A stretch of 64,000 bases of DNA from Stenotrophomonas sp. ASS1 (GTDB taxonomy: Bacteria; Pseudomonadota; Gammaproteobacteria; Xanthomonadales; Xanthomonadaceae), in assembly GCF_004346925.1 (NCBI RefSeq), contig NZ_CP031167.1, positions 3,182,001 through 3,246,000 of the forward strand, given 5' to 3'. Both the position numbers and the translations under genes were made by a program. This document shows positions 25,156-35,191 of the stretch, one piece after another. Within the stretch, counting starts at the first letter, position 1. Each line of letters begins with the position of its first letter. Under the pieces are notes generated by a model, which ran no database searches, had not been told where the DNA came from, and was given only the letters and a program-made list of their open reading frames with translations.

Positions 25156-25743
25156 ATGCGCGGACGCGACGAAGAAACCGGTGAATTCCACGACAAGAGC
25201 CGCAGCCAGAACCGGCGCGACGCGCTCGACGTCCTGGCCCTGGGCGAGAAGCTGGTGTCGTTGACCCCGGCCCAGCTGGCACGCCTGCCGATCCCGGAAG
25301 ACCTGCTGCCGCATATCGCCGAGTGCAAGCGCATCACCGCCCACATCGCCCACAAGCGCCAGCTGGCGTTCCTGGCCAAGCACATGCGCCGCGAAGAAGA
25401 CGCCACGCTGGATGCGATCCGCGATGCGCTGGACGCCAACAGCGAAACCGGCCGCCGCGAAGTGGCGATGATGCACCGCGCGGAAGACTGGCGCGAGCGC
25501 CTGCTGGCCGAGGGTGACAAGGCGCTGGCTGCACTGCTGGACGACTACCCGCAGGCCGACCGCCAGCAGCTGCGCACGCTGGTGCGCAATGCCCAGGCCG
25601 AAAAGGCCAGGAACAAGCCGCCACGCGCCTACCGCGAAATCTTCCAGGTGCTGCGCGCCCTGATGCTGCCGGCCGCACTGGGCCTGAAGGCCAGCGCCGA
25701 AGACGCCGACCCCGTCGACAGCGACGAAGCCGACGAGGACTGA
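25156..25743 (+). CDS. darP: Dual-action ribosomal maturation protein DarP (YjgA)
   Basis: A 195-residue charged helical protein of the YjgA family, recognised by [53 protein letters not shown] and [18 protein letters not shown]. It associates with the late 50S precursor and helps 23S rRNA peptidyl-transferase centre maturation. It is divergent from pmbA with 68 bases between, the same gene neighbourhood as in E. coli. The last 25 residues are acidic. Confidence 0.93.
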   Translation: MRGRDEETGEFHDKSRSQNRRDALDVLALGEKLVSLTPAQLARLPIPEDLLPHIAECKRITAHIAHKRQLAFLAKHMRREEDATLDAIRDALDANSETGRREVAMMHRAEDWRERLLAEGDKALAALLDDYPQADRQQLRTLVRNAQAEKARNKPPRAYREIFQVLRALMLPAALGLKASAEDADPVDSDEADED

Positions 25744-25784
25744 GTCCGCGCCGGCCTGGGCGGTGGCGCTGGCCATCGCCCGGC

Positions 25785-27230
25785 TCAGGCCTGGGTACCG
25801 CCGACCGTGATGCCCTCGATCAGCAGCGAGGGCTGGCCGACACCCACGGGCACGCTCTGCCCGTCCTTGCCACAGATGCCCACGCCCTCGTCCAGGGCCA
25901 GATCGTTGCCGACCATGCGCACCTTCTGCATGGTTTCCGGACCGTTGCCGATCAGCGTCGCACCCTTCACCGGCGTGGTGATGCGGCCATCCTCGATCAG
26001 GTAGGCCTCAGTGGCCGAGAACACGTACTTGCCGCTGGTGATGTCGACCTGGCCACCGCCGAAGTTGACTGCGTACAGGCCCTTCTTCACCGAACGGATC
26101 ATTTCCTGTGGGTCGTGCTGGCCGGCGCGCATGTAGGTGTTGGTCATGCGCGGCATGGTCAGGTGCGCGAACGATTCGCGGCGGCCGTTGCCGGTCGGCG
26201 CCATGCCCATCAGCCGTGCGTTGAGGCTGTCCTGCATGTATCCCACCAGAATGCCGTCCTCGATCAAGGTGGTGCACTGGCTCGGGTGGCCCTCATCGTC
26301 GATGTTCAACGAACCACGGCGTCCGTCCAGCGTGCCGTCATCGACGATGGTCACGCCCGGGGCGGCAACGCGCTCGCCGATGCGGCCCGCGTAGACGCTG
26401 GTGCCCTTGCGGTTGAAGTCGCCTTCCAGGCCATGGCCGACCGCTTCATGCAGCAGCACGCCGGGCCAGCCCGGACCAAGCACCACCGGCATCACCCCGG
26501 CCGGTGCCGGAACGGCGTCCAGGTTCACCAGCGCCTGGCGCAGCGCCTCGCGGGCAAAGGCCTCGGGGCGGCCGTCGGCGAACAGCTCCTCATACCCGTA
26601 GCGGCCACCACCGCCGGCATAGCCGGACTCGCGGCGGCCGTTGTGCTCGACGATCACCTGCACGTTCAGGCGCACCAGCGGGCGCACGTCAGCGCCCAGC
26701 ACACCGTCGCTGCGGGCGATAAGTACCGTATCGACGCCGCCGGACAGGCTCACCATCACCTGCTTCACGCGCGGGTCGGCGGCGCGCAGGTAGCCATCCA
26801 GGCGCTTGAGCACCTCGACCTTGGCCTCGTTGCCGATGCCATCGATCGGGTCCAGCGCCGGGTACAGCGCGCGCGCGTTGCCGCGCAGCAGCGACCGCCC
26901 GGACTGGGCGCCACCTTCACGCGAGATCGCACGCGCCGACTGCGCCGCCGTCAGCAGCGCATCGGCATGGATGTCGTCGGAGTAGGCGAAGCCGGTCTTC
27001 TCGCCGGAAATCGCCCGCACGCCCACGCCCTGCTCGATGGAATGGGCGCCGTCCTTGACGATGCCGTCTTCCACGCTCCAGCTCTCGCGGCGGGCATGCT
27101 GGAAATAAAGGTCGCCGAAGTCCACACCGGGGCCGAGCAGCTGGCCGAAGGTGCGCTCCAGGCCAGCGGTATCCAGGCCGCCGGGGCGCAGCAGGCGGTC
27201 TTGGGCAAGCGTCAGGGCGATATCAGTCAT
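25785..27230 (-). CDS. tldD: Metalloprotease TldD
   Basis: A 481-residue zinc metalloprotease. The catalytic motif [11 protein letters not shown] places the zinc ligands at His261 and His265-266 with Glu262 as the base. Upstream are GKYGYAYS-like and [18 protein letters not shown] features, and the C-terminus ends [27 protein letters not shown], as in TldD. It pairs with PmbA. It is the last gene of the minus-strand operon maf-rng-yhdP-tldD, starting 60 bases after the yhdP stop. Start ATG 27230. Confidence 0.94.
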   Translation of the reverse strand: MTDIALTLAQDRLLRPGGLDTAGLERTFGQLLGPGVDFGDLYFQHARRESWSVEDGIVKDGAHSIEQGVGVRAISGEKTGFAYSDDIHADALLTAAQSARAISREGGAQSGRSLLRGNARALYPALDPIDGIGNEAKVEVLKRLDGYLRAADPRVKQVMVSLSGGVDTVLIARSDGVLGADVRPLVRLNVQVIVEHNGRRESGYAGGGGRYGYEELFADGRPEAFAREALRQALVNLDAVPAPAGVMPVVLGPGWPGVLLHEAVGHGLEGDFNRKGTSVYAGRIGERVAAPGVTIVDDGTLDGRRGSLNIDDEGHPSQCTTLIEDGILVGYMQDSLNARLMGMAPTGNGRRESFAHLTMPRMTNTYMRAGQHDPQEMIRSVKKGLYAVNFGGGQVDITSGKYVFSATEAYLIEDGRITTPVKGATLIGNGPETMQKVRMVGNDLALDEGVGICGKDGQSVPVGVGQPSLLIEGITVGGTQA

Positions 27231-27290
27231 GGTTCTCGATCTGGGGATGCGGGGGCGCTCAGGCAAGCCCCGTGAACAGGAAAGCCGCGC

Positions 27291-30200
27291 TCAACGCGAG
27301 CGCGGCAGGCCGGTGATGGTCGGCGGAATCGCCGGCGCCGGTGCCGGTACGGGTGGCGGAGCCTTGTCGCGGCTGCGCTCGATCACTTCCACCTTCGGTT
27401 CCTTCCATGGACCGGTCACCTTGTAGGTACGGGCGCCAATCTCGCCCAATGGCTTGGACAATACCGCATTGGTGGCCGCGCCCAGCGCCGCCCCCACCGG
27501 GCCACCGGCGACCGCACCCACCACGGTCAGCAGATTGCCTGCACGCGGGTTGACGTCGATGGTCTGGTCGAACTGCTGGTTGCGCAGGTCGGCCTGGCCG
27601 CGGATGGTGATGTTGGCTGCCGGGCCTTCGATCAGCACCTTGTCGGTGCGTGCCATGCCCTGGCCGAACTGCATGCTGCCGTCGATCTGGTTGAACGCGA
27701 AGCCCTTGGAGAAGAAGTCGCGGAAGTCGAACATCAGGCGCCGCGGCAGCTGGGTGACACTGAGCAGGCCCAGCACCCGGCCAGCGCCCGGTTCCAGCTC
27801 CAGCAGCTGGCCGTTGCGCGCGTGCAGGTCCAGGCGGCCCTGCAGGTTGCCCAGCTGGAAGTCCGACGGCCCCCCACTCCACGTGGCCTGCAGCTGCGCC
27901 TGGCCGGAACCGCCACGCAGCTGGCCGCCGTAGTCGAGGTTCTGCATCAGTCCGCCCAGGTCCTCGCTGCGCACCTGTGCGGTCAGCTCGGTGCGGGCAC
28001 CACCGGTGCGGCCCAGCCAGCGACCGCTGATGTCGATCTCCTGGTCGGGCGCACGGAAGCGCAGCTCGTCCACGTTCAGGCCATTGGCCAGCGGCCGCGT
28101 ACGCAGTACCGCCTGGCCCAGCATCACCTTGCCGAACTTCAGGTCGGCGATGTCCAGCGCGAACGGCGGCAGCTTGGCCGGGTCCATGTCGTTGGCGCCG
28201 GCCTGTACCCGTGCCGGTGCGGCCGATGCACCCGGAGCCGCCGGCAGGGATTGCCAGTGCACGCGGTCGAGCTGGCCACTGATGGTGCCGCCATCTGCAT
28301 TGGGGACGGTCAGGCGCCCGGCCAGCGACGGGCCGTCCAGGCGCACATCCAGTGCCTGCGCGCCCGGGCGCAGCTGCAACCGGGTCTGCTCGAACACGCC
28401 ACCGATCAGCTTCAACTGGCCTACCTGCACGTCCACCGCACGCAGCGGCATGGCGTCGTCATCACTGCCACCCCGCGCCAGACTGATCCACTCCAGAGCG
28501 TCCAGGGTCGGACTGCGGCCATTGACGGTCAATCCGCTCGGCGGCGGCTCGCGGTCGACATGGTCGCTGCCCAGCGTCACCTGCACACCGGTCTGGTTGT
28601 TGTGGCTGCGAGCGGCCAGCGCCAGGCGCTGGCCGAACGCCACGTCGATGCGGCCGGCCCCCATCGGCAGCTGTGCAGCCACGGTGGTCGCCAACGGCTC
28701 GGCAGCCGGTTTGTCCAGCGGCGCCGGCAGGTCCAGCCGGGTCCCGACCAGATCGGAGCTCAACCGCAGCTCGCTGGGCGGCGCAGGCGCCCCCGGAGTG
28801 ACCTTGGGCAGGCTGACCGCGATGGTCCACGGCGAGGTTCCGGTGATGTAGGGCTTGAGCCAGGCCATCTCCGGCGCGCGGTCGATCAGCACGCCAGCAT
28901 CCAGCGTGGCCGACAGCTGCGATTCGAAGGCCAGTCTGCTGTCGTGCACGTAGCCACCGGCACGCAGGCTCAGGCGACCGTCCTGGCCGAGGTGGCGCAC
29001 CGACAGCGCCTCGGCATCGAAACCGCCATTGCTGTAGCGCGTCTGCCCCTGCATGTTGTCGAAGGCGAGCTGGAAGCGCTTGTCGACCAGCTTCACGCCG
29101 GCCAGATCAACCGTCCCCTGCAGGTGGCCGCCACCTTCATCGTGGTGCAGTGGCTGCAGCAGATCGAAGGTCACATGCGCCGGGCCGGCAGCGGTGAGGT
29201 TGTCCAGGGTGTCGCCATAATCCTTGTGCAGCGGGCTCTGCCGCAGCATCGCCAGCAGCTTGCCCGCCTCGCTCTGCGCATCGGCGCGCACATACAGCGG
29301 CTGCTGCCCGAAATCCGGAATGCCCGCCTCGAACTTCTGCACCGCCACACCGGCCAGATCGCCGCGCCCATGCATGTCGAAGCCGGGGCCGATGAAGGCG
29401 ATATCGGCGTCGACCTGGCTCATCAACGGCCAATCATGCTGGAAACGGATGTCACCGTTGGTGATATGGCCGGTGGCCTCGAAGCGGCCATCGTTGTTGT
29501 CGAACGGCCAGTCGTCCAGGTCGCCACTGACCAGGCCGATGCCATTGCGCACCTGGCCGCCGGCCAGCGCCATGTCCAGCCAGTCGGTGGCGCCCTTGCT
29601 CATCTTGGAGTGGATCCAGAAGCGCTTGGCCGCAGTCATCGGCACGTCGTCCAGCTTGGCCGCCAGCTGCAGCCACGGCCGCGTACCGTCCCCCTGGAAC
29701 CAGACCCCGCCGCGCACGTCGGCCGCATAGTCGGTGCCTTCCACGCGCATCGCCGCAGTACCGATACGCCAACCACCGCCCTCGTCGCGCCAGCCCACCA
29801 CCTGTCCCGCCAGATGCAGGTCATGACGCACACCAAAGCCGGTCGGCCAATCGAACTGCAGCTGCCGTTGCGGCTGCAACTGCAGGCTGAAGCCATCCGC
29901 GTCGCCTTCGAAGCGCCCGCCCAGGCCGCGCAGGCCGGGCGAATTGCCCACGCTGGCGAAGCCCAGCGACTGCAGTTCGCCCTGCGCCCACAGCGGGCCA
30001 TCGCGATCGCCCGCCAGCTGCAACTCGCGCACATCCAGCTGCGGCCTGGACAGGAACAGCCAGCGACGCAGGCCCGGTTCGAGACGATCGCTCAGGGCCA
30101 GCGCACGCAGCGCGGTGCCGGCCTGCACTTCGCCAGAACGGACCCGCAGCTGCTTGCCAAGCTGCAGCTGCAGGCCATCGAGCTGCTGCTCGCCCTCTTC

Positions 30201-31145
30201 GGTTTTCAGGCGCAGGCGCGGCACCTGCAACGCCCAGCCATCAGCCTGGCGCTGCCAGCGCAGGCGTGCCTGCAACCGCTGCAGCTGCAGCTGCGGAGCC
30301 GCCATCGAGGGCATCGGTGCGCCATCGATGCGGACATCACGCAGGTCCGAATCGGTGGTCACCGCCACCGGCGCGAAATCGCGCAGGGTCAGCCACAGGT
30401 TGAGTTCGCCCTTGCCTTCGCGCAGACGCACACCGCCGGCCGCCAGCAGCGGCGACCAGGCATGGAAATCGACCGGATCGGCGCCCAGCCAGGCCTGGCC
30501 ATTGCCGCGCACGCGGTCCACGTCCAGCACCGCCGTCAACGGCAGCGCTTCGGTCTGGGCCCAGGCACGCACGCCTACACGCAGGCGGTCGCCGTTGACC
30601 CGCAGGCGCACGTCGATGCGTGGCAGCGTGGTGTCGATCCCCAGCCCCGGCGCATGCACGCCCAGGCGGCCTCCGATCACCTGCAGTTCGCCCAGCCGGC
30701 GCAGCGCATCCAGCGGGTCCCCGCCATTGGCGGCCTGCGGCAGGCCGCGTACCGACCAGCGACCGTCCTCGCCCTGCTGCAGGTCGAGCGCCAGGCCACG
30801 CAGGCGCAGCTCGGTCAGCGACCGGCCAGGCAACAGGCCGCTGTACATCGATACCAGCACTTCGGCCTCGCCGATCGCCAGGCCCTGGCCGGCGCCGATG
30901 CGCAGGCCCTTGAGCTGCAGCAGCGGGCCGCGCCGGGTCCAGGCGGTCTGCAGCTGGTCGAAACGCACCGGCTGGCCAGCGCGTTCACTCAGCCAGGCGG
31001 CAATCCTGTCGGGATGGCGCTCGGCCAGCGGCAGCAGCTGGCTGAGGGTGCCCACCAGCAGTGCAAGCCCGACCAGGCCCACCGCGCAGGCGGCAATGAA
31101 ATGACGGCGGATCCTTCGCAGTCGCAGGCGCGGCGGCGCGCTCAT
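27291..31145 (-). CDS. yhdP: YhdP family AsmA-like phospholipid transport protein
   Basis: A 1284-residue envelope protein of the usual YhdP length. It has one N-terminal membrane anchor (FIAACAVGLVGLALLVGTL) and then a long, beta-rich periplasmic region ending in an AsmA-like C-terminal domain (DFFSKGFAFNQIDGSMQFGQG, then INPRAGNLLTVVGAVAGGPVGAALGAATN with DVNPRAG). YhdP is one of the bridge-like proteins that carry phospholipids from inner to outer membrane. The order rng-yhdP-tldD is conserved in gamma-proteobacteria. The final codons overlap a GC-rich hairpin at 27284-27306. Confidence 0.93.
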   Translation of the reverse strand: MSAPPRLRLRRIRRHFIAACAVGLVGLALLVGTLSQLLPLAERHPDRIAAWLSERAGQPVRFDQLQTAWTRRGPLLQLKGLRIGAGQGLAIGEAEVLVSMYSGLLPGRSLTELRLRGLALDLQQGEDGRWSVRGLPQAANGGDPLDALRRLGELQVIGGRLGVHAPGLGIDTTLPRIDVRLRVNGDRLRVGVRAWAQTEALPLTAVLDVDRVRGNGQAWLGADPVDFHAWSPLLAAGGVRLREGKGELNLWLTLRDFAPVAVTTDSDLRDVRIDGAPMPSMAAPQLQLQRLQARLRWQRQADGWALQVPRLRLKTEEGEQQLDGLQLQLGKQLRVRSGEVQAGTALRALALSDRLEPGLRRWLFLSRPQLDVRELQLAGDRDGPLWAQGELQSLGFASVGNSPGLRGLGGRFEGDADGFSLQLQPQRQLQFDWPTGFGVRHDLHLAGQVVGWRDEGGGWRIGTAAMRVEGTDYAADVRGGVWFQGDGTRPWLQLAAKLDDVPMTAAKRFWIHSKMSKGATDWLDMALAGGQVRNGIGLVSGDLDDWPFDNNDGRFEATGHITNGDIRFQHDWPLMSQVDADIAFIGPGFDMHGRGDLAGVAVQKFEAGIPDFGQQPLYVRADAQSEAGKLLAMLRQSPLHKDYGDTLDNLTAAGPAHVTFDLLQPLHHDEGGGHLQGTVDLAGVKLVDKRFQLAFDNMQGQTRYSNGGFDAEALSVRHLGQDGRLSLRAGGYVHDSRLAFESQLSATLDAGVLIDRAPEMAWLKPYITGTSPWTIAVSLPKVTPGAPAPPSELRLSSDLVGTRLDLPAPLDKPAAEPLATTVAAQLPMGAGRIDVAFGQRLALAARSHNNQTGVQVTLGSDHVDREPPPSGLTVNGRSPTLDALEWISLARGGSDDDAMPLRAVDVQVGQLKLIGGVFEQTRLQLRPGAQALDVRLDGPSLAGRLTVPNADGGTISGQLDRVHWQSLPAAPGASAAPARVQAGANDMDPAKLPPFALDIADLKFGKVMLGQAVLRTRPLANGLNVDELRFRAPDQEIDISGRWLGRTGGARTELTAQVRSEDLGGLMQNLDYGGQLRGGSGQAQLQATWSGGPSDFQLGNLQGRLDLHARNGQLLELEPGAGRVLGLLSVTQLPRRLMFDFRDFFSKGFAFNQIDGSMQFGQGMARTDKVLIEGPAANITIRGQADLRNQQFDQTIDVNPRAGNLLTVVGAVAGGPVGAALGAATNAVLSKPLGEIGARTYKVTGPWKEPKVEVIERSRDKAPPPVPAPAPAIPPTITGLPRSR

Positions 31146-31175
31146 CGGCCACCGCCGGCCTGCGGCCGGCGAGGA

Positions 31176-32663
31176 TCAGAGCAGAACGACATCGAATTGC
31201 TCCTGCAGGTACTGCTCGTCCGCCTGGAAGCGGATGCTCTTGCCGAGGAATTCCTCCAGCTCGGCCACCGCCGCGGATTCCTCGTCGGTGATGCGCGCGA
31301 CCACCTTGGTCGACGCGATCACCAGCAGGCGCGCGGCATCGAACTGGCGCACGGCACGGGTGATCTCACGGAAGATCTCGTAGGTCACCGTCTCGGTGGT
31401 CTTGATGCTGCCGCGGCCGCTGCACTGCGGGCAGGTTTCCGACAGCTGTCGCTCCAGGCTTTCCACCGTGCGCTTGCGGGTCATCTCCACCAGGCCCAGT
31501 GGCGAGAAGTCGTACACCGTGGTCTTGGCATGGTCGCGGGCCAACGCCTTTTCCAGGGTGCGCAGCACCTGGCGGCGATGCTCGGCATCGTCCATGTCGA
31601 TGAAATCGATGATGATGATGCCGCCCAGGTTGCGCAGCCGCAGCTGCCGCGCCACCGCCTGTGCCGCTTCCAGGTTGGTGCGGAACACCGTCTCTTCCAG
31701 GTTGCGCTGGCCGAGGAACGAACCGGTGTTGACGTCGATGGTGGTCATCGCCTCGGTCTGGTCGATCACCAGGTAGCCACCGGACTTCAACGGCACCTGC
31801 TTGTCCAGCGCGCGGCCGATCTCGTCCTCCACCCCGAACATGTCGAAGATCGGGCGATCGCCGCTGTACAGCTCGATTTTCTCGGCCAGCACCGGCATGT
31901 ACTTGGCCACGAAGGCCTGCAGCTGGGCGAAGGTCTCCTTGGAGTCCACCTTCACCTTGTCCACATCCTTGCGGATCAGGTCGCGCACCGAACGCAGCGG
32001 CAGGCTCAGGTCTTCATAGATGTTGCTGCACGAGGCCGCTTCGCGGCCACGACGCTCGACCACGTTCCAGACCCGCGACAGGTAGGCGATGTCCTCGGCG
32101 ATGGCCTCTGCCGGCTGGCCCTCGGCATTGGTACGCACGATGTAGCCGTAGCCCCCGTGCTGCGCCGACAGTTCGGTCACCAGCGCCTTCAGGCGGGCGC
32201 GCTCGGTTTCATCCTCGATGCGTGCGGAAACGCCCACGACCTTGGATTGCGGCAGCAGCACCATGTAGCGCGAGGGAATGCTGATCTGGGTGGTCAGGCG
32301 TGCGCCCTTGGTCCCGATCGGGTCCTTCACCACCTGCACCACGATGTCCTGGCCGTCGCGCAGCAGCTCGACGATCGGCACGCTGGATGGCGGCGGCAGC
32401 GTGGTGTTCTCGGTATCGGCACTGGCCACCGGCGCCGGCCGCACCACGTCGTTGGCATGCAGGAACGCGGCACGCTCCAGCCCGACTTCGACGAAGGCGG
32501 CCTGCATGCCGGGCATCACCCGCTGCACCTTGCCCTTGTAGATGTTGCCGACCACACCCCGGCGCCAACCGCGCTCGATGTGCAGTTCCTGCAGCATGCC
32601 GTTCTCGATCACCGCGACCCGGGTTTCGCGCGGGGTCACATTGACCAGGATTTCCTCAGACAT
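31176..32663 (-). CDS. rng: Ribonuclease G
   Basis: A 495-residue endoribonuclease of normal RNase G length, without the C-terminal scaffold of RNase E. It begins [18 protein letters not shown], has an S1 RNA-binding domain ([23 protein letters not shown]), the catalytic aspartates in MTTIDVNTG and IIIIDFIDM, and the zinc-link CPQCSGRG. It processes the 5' end of 16S rRNA and some mRNAs. Its start codon overlaps the end of maf by 8 bases. Start ATG 32663. Confidence 0.95.
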   Translation of the reverse strand: MSEEILVNVTPRETRVAVIENGMLQELHIERGWRRGVVGNIYKGKVQRVMPGMQAAFVEVGLERAAFLHANDVVRPAPVASADTENTTLPPPSSVPIVELLRDGQDIVVQVVKDPIGTKGARLTTQISIPSRYMVLLPQSKVVGVSARIEDETERARLKALVTELSAQHGGYGYIVRTNAEGQPAEAIAEDIAYLSRVWNVVERRGREAASCSNIYEDLSLPLRSVRDLIRKDVDKVKVDSKETFAQLQAFVAKYMPVLAEKIELYSGDRPIFDMFGVEDEIGRALDKQVPLKSGGYLVIDQTEAMTTIDVNTGSFLGQRNLEETVFRTNLEAAQAVARQLRLRNLGGIIIIDFIDMDDAEHRRQVLRTLEKALARDHAKTTVYDFSPLGLVEMTRKRTVESLERQLSETCPQCSGRGSIKTTETVTYEIFREITRAVRQFDAARLLVIASTKVVARITDEESAAVAELEEFLGKSIRFQADEQYLQEQFDVVLL

Positions 32664-33264
32664 CGGCAGCCTCCCTGGCGGCATCGGCAGTTGTGGCCGG
32701 CACGCCGCAGCGCGCCAGCAGACGATCGGTATGCAGCAATGGCAGCCCCATGACGCCGGAGTAGCTGCCGGAAAGATGTTCGATCCAGCGCTCGGCCCCG
32801 CCCTGGATAGCGTAGGCCCCGGCCTTGTCCAACGGCTCGCCGGTGGCCACGTAGGCGGCGATGTCGGCAGCGTCGATCGGGGCGAAGGTCACTTCGGAAA
32901 TGACCAGTTCGCTGTCCAGCCCGTCCGCGCCGACCACCACCACGGCGGTCATCACCTGATGGGTACGCCCGGCAAGGCGCGCCAGCATCGCCCGCGCATC
33001 GGCGGCGTCAGTGGGCTTTCCGAACACGTCGCCATCCAGCACCACCTCGGTGTCCGAGCCGAGCACGCGCGCCTGCGGGTCATCGACCAGCACCCGGGCC
33101 AACCCGGCGCGCGCCTTGTCGGCGGCGACCCGGCAGACATACTGTTCGGCGCTTTCAGCGAGCGCGCGCTGCTCGACGACCTCCAGGTCCAGGGCCTGGA
33201 AGGGGCGTCCGAGTCGGGCTAGCAGCTGGTTGCGTCGGGGGGAGCGGGAAGCAAGATAGAGCAT
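32656..33264 (-). CDS. maf: Maf-like nucleoside triphosphate pyrophosphatase (YhdE type)
   Basis: A 202-residue Maf protein. The N-terminal [12 protein letters not shown] binding motif, [10 protein letters not shown] with the catalytic acid, and [24 protein letters not shown] are diagnostic. Members of this subgroup hydrolyse dTTP/UTP and related non-canonical nucleotides. First gene of the maf-rng-yhdP-tldD operon; divergent from the SIMPL gene with a 131-base shared promoter region. Start ATG 33264. Confidence 0.93.
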   Translation of the reverse strand: MLYLASRSPRRNQLLARLGRPFQALDLEVVEQRALAESAEQYVCRVAADKARAGLARVLVDDPQARVLGSDTEVVLDGDVFGKPTDAADARAMLARLAGRTHQVMTAVVVVGADGLDSELVISEVTFAPIDAADIAAYVATGEPLDKAGAYAIQGGAERWIEHLSGSYSGVMGLPLLHTDRLLARCGVPATTADAAREAADV

Positions 33265-33395
33265 CGGCACAGCATAACCTGAGGCCGCCACCTGAATCGT
33301 CGGCAACCCGTCCCGGAACGTGCGCAACCCCGAACGGGCTCACAGCGCGTTCATCGCTACGACACCACCCTCAACGGCACAACAAGGAGTTCTCC

Positions 33396-34133
33396 ATGCG
33401 CCTGACCGCCACCCCGCTGCTGCTCGCCCTGTCCCTCGCCCTTGGAACCTCGATGACCGCCCATGCTGCCCCGTCGTCGCCGTCGATCGCCGCCCCGGCC
33501 GAAGGCACCCTGCTGAACATCTCGGCCAATGCCGAGGCGACCCGCGTCCCGGACGTGGCCACCCTGTCGGCCGGTGTGGTCACCCAGGCCGCCGATGGCA
33601 ACAGCGCCATGCGCCAGAACGCCCAGCAGATGGACAAGGTACTGGCCGCGATCAAGGCCGCCGGCATCGCCGAGCGCGACGTGCAGACCAGTGGCGTCAG
33701 CCTCAATCCGCAGTACCGCTATGCCGACAACGAAGCACCGAAGATCACCGGCTACCAGGCCAGTAACACGGTCAGCCTGAAGGTGCGTGACATCGCCAAG
33801 CTGGGCAAGGTGCTGGATGCACTGGCTGCGCAGGGCGCCAACCAGATCAACGGCCCCAGCTTCGAGATCGACCAGCCGGAACCGGTCTACGACGAAGCCC
33901 GCCTGGCTGCACTGAAGAAGGCCCAGGCCCGCGCCCAGACCTATGCGAAGTCGCTGGGCCTGCAGGTGCGCCGCATCGTCAGCATTTCCGAGAACGCTGG
34001 CGGCGGCTACCGCCCGATGCCGATGATGCGGGCCATGTCGGCCGGCGCGGCGATGGACAAGGCCACCCCGGTCGCACCGGGTGAGTCGACCGTCTCGGTC
34101 AACCTGGACGTGGTGTTCGAACTGGGTCGCTGA
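33396..34133 (+). CDS. SIMPL domain (DUF541) secreted protein
   Basis: A 245-residue periplasmic protein. AAGGAG lies at 33384-33389. The signal peptide ends at AHA (about residue 24). The SIMPL domain is recognised by EGTLLNISANAEATRVPDVATLSAGVVTQA, DVQTSGVSLNPQYRY and GYQASNTVSLKVRD. E. coli YggE and mouse SIMPL share this fold; YggE is linked to oxidative stress tolerance, but biochemical function is unclear. Confidence 0.9.
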   Translation: MRLTATPLLLALSLALGTSMTAHAAPSSPSIAAPAEGTLLNISANAEATRVPDVATLSAGVVTQAADGNSAMRQNAQQMDKVLAAIKAAGIAERDVQTSGVSLNPQYRYADNEAPKITGYQASNTVSLKVRDIAKLGKVLDALAAQGANQINGPSFEIDQPEPVYDEARLAALKKAQARAQTYAKSLGLQVRRIVSISENAGGGYRPMPMMRAMSAGAAMDKATPVAPGESTVSVNLDVVFELGR

Positions 34134-34154
34134 TCCCGTTCGCCATTGCCGACA

Positions 34155-34186
34155 AAGGCGGATCCCGCAGGGGGTCCGCCTTTTTC
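34155..34186 (+). terminator. Rho-independent terminator after SIMPL gene
   Basis: AAAGGCGGA/TCCGCCTTT stem followed by a short T run, 22 bases after the stop. Confidence 0.82.
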
Positions 34187-34349
34187 ATGCCCGCAGCCGG
34201 CGTTGGCTGAAGGCCAGCCCAACGATCGCCCCCCTGCCTCTAGGCAGTGGCCGCCCTGTCGCGCTACTGATGGACTGCCAGCCGCGTGCGGCAACCCCGC
34301 CACGGGCCCTGGTGCGTTGAGGACTTCGTCACTGGCATGGAGGTGGACC

Positions 34350-35000
34350 ATGGTTCGTACGTATCCCGTTGCATCCCCGCATTTCGACCCCGCCCGCGTT
34401 GCCGCCTGGAGCGCGGCCATCGCCCTGCATCTGCTGGCCTTCCTGTTGCTGCTGATCCCGGCGACCTACCAGGCCGTGCAGGTCCCACGTGACAAGACTG
34501 CGGTCAGGCTGATCGAGAAGATCCCGCCACCGCCCACGCCGCCGGTTCCGATCACGCCGAAAGAGATCGTCCAGGTGATGCCGAAACCCCGGACGCAGCC
34601 GGTAGCACCGCCCCTGCCCGCACCTACCGCGACCGTGGAGGAGACCCAGGGCATCGCACTGCCGGCCGCCGAACCGGCTCCGCCCCAGCTGGCACCGAGC
34701 ATCGACACCTCCACGCCTCTGGCCGGCGCCCAGCTGCAGTACCGCAGCGCCCCGCCGCCGGCCTACCCGCTGGCGGCACTGCGCAACCGCGAGCAGGGGA
34801 CGGTGCTGTTGCGGGTAGAGGTGGACTCCCACGGGCAGCCGGCGGTGGTCAGCATCGAGCGCAGCAGTGGCTCGCGCAGCCTGGACCAGGCCGCACGCCA
34901 GCAGGTGCTCAGGCACTGGCGCTTCGAGCCGGCCCAGCGTGATGGCGTGGCCGTGCCGGCCATCGGCATGGTGCCGGTGCAGTTCTCGCTGCCGGACTGA
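34350..35000 (+). CDS. TonB family energy transducer
   Basis: A 216-residue protein with TonB architecture: a short cytoplasmic N-terminus, one membrane anchor (AAIALHLLAFLLLLIPATY), a proline-rich periplasmic spacer (PPPPTPPVPITPKEI, APPLPAPTAT), and a C-terminal TonB domain with the signature YPLAALRNREQGTVLLRVEVDSHGQPAVVSIERSSGSRSLDQAA, ending HWRFEPA. It passes proton-motive energy from ExbBD to outer-membrane receptors. Start ATG 34350 has GGAGGT at 34338-34344. It precedes a TonB-dependent receptor on the same strand, a probable client. exbB/exbD are not in the window. Confidence 0.9.
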   Translation: MVRTYPVASPHFDPARVAAWSAAIALHLLAFLLLLIPATYQAVQVPRDKTAVRLIEKIPPPPTPPVPITPKEIVQVMPKPRTQPVAPPLPAPTATVEETQGIALPAAEPAPPQLAPSIDTSTPLAGAQLQYRSAPPPAYPLAALRNREQGTVLLRVEVDSHGQPAVVSIERSSGSRSLDQAARQQVLRHWRFEPAQRDGVAVPAIGMVPVQFSLPD

Positions 35001-35006
35001 GGTGAT

Positions 35007-35034
35007 CGCCGGCCCGGCTGCTTGCCGGGCCGGC
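35007..35034 (+). terminator. Strong hairpin after tonB-like gene
   Basis: An 11-bp stem CGCCGGCCCGG/CCGGGCCGGCG with loop CTGCTTG just after the stop. No T tract follows, so it may act as a weak terminator or as an mRNA 3' stabiliser. Confidence 0.55.
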
Positions 35035-35191
35035 GCTTCCGTCCGGGCGGGTACGGACGGAACAGGATCAACTGTTATTGATTAAGCAAAAATTCACGAC
35101 TTCGTCACCTGTCGGAAACCTAGATTGGTCCGTCCCGGAATCTTCCGGAGACAGCCCTCAACGCTACGGTTTTCCAGTTAGGAGAGAAGCT

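Noticed and set aside
27822-32753. A 1643-codon open frame on the plus strand opposite yhdP and rng
   Set aside because: It is the complement shadow of two certain genes in very GC-rich DNA; the product is His/Gln/Arg-rich with no domain. The same applies to long antisense frames at 837-3179, 3230-5344, 35120-38038 and 43184-46675.
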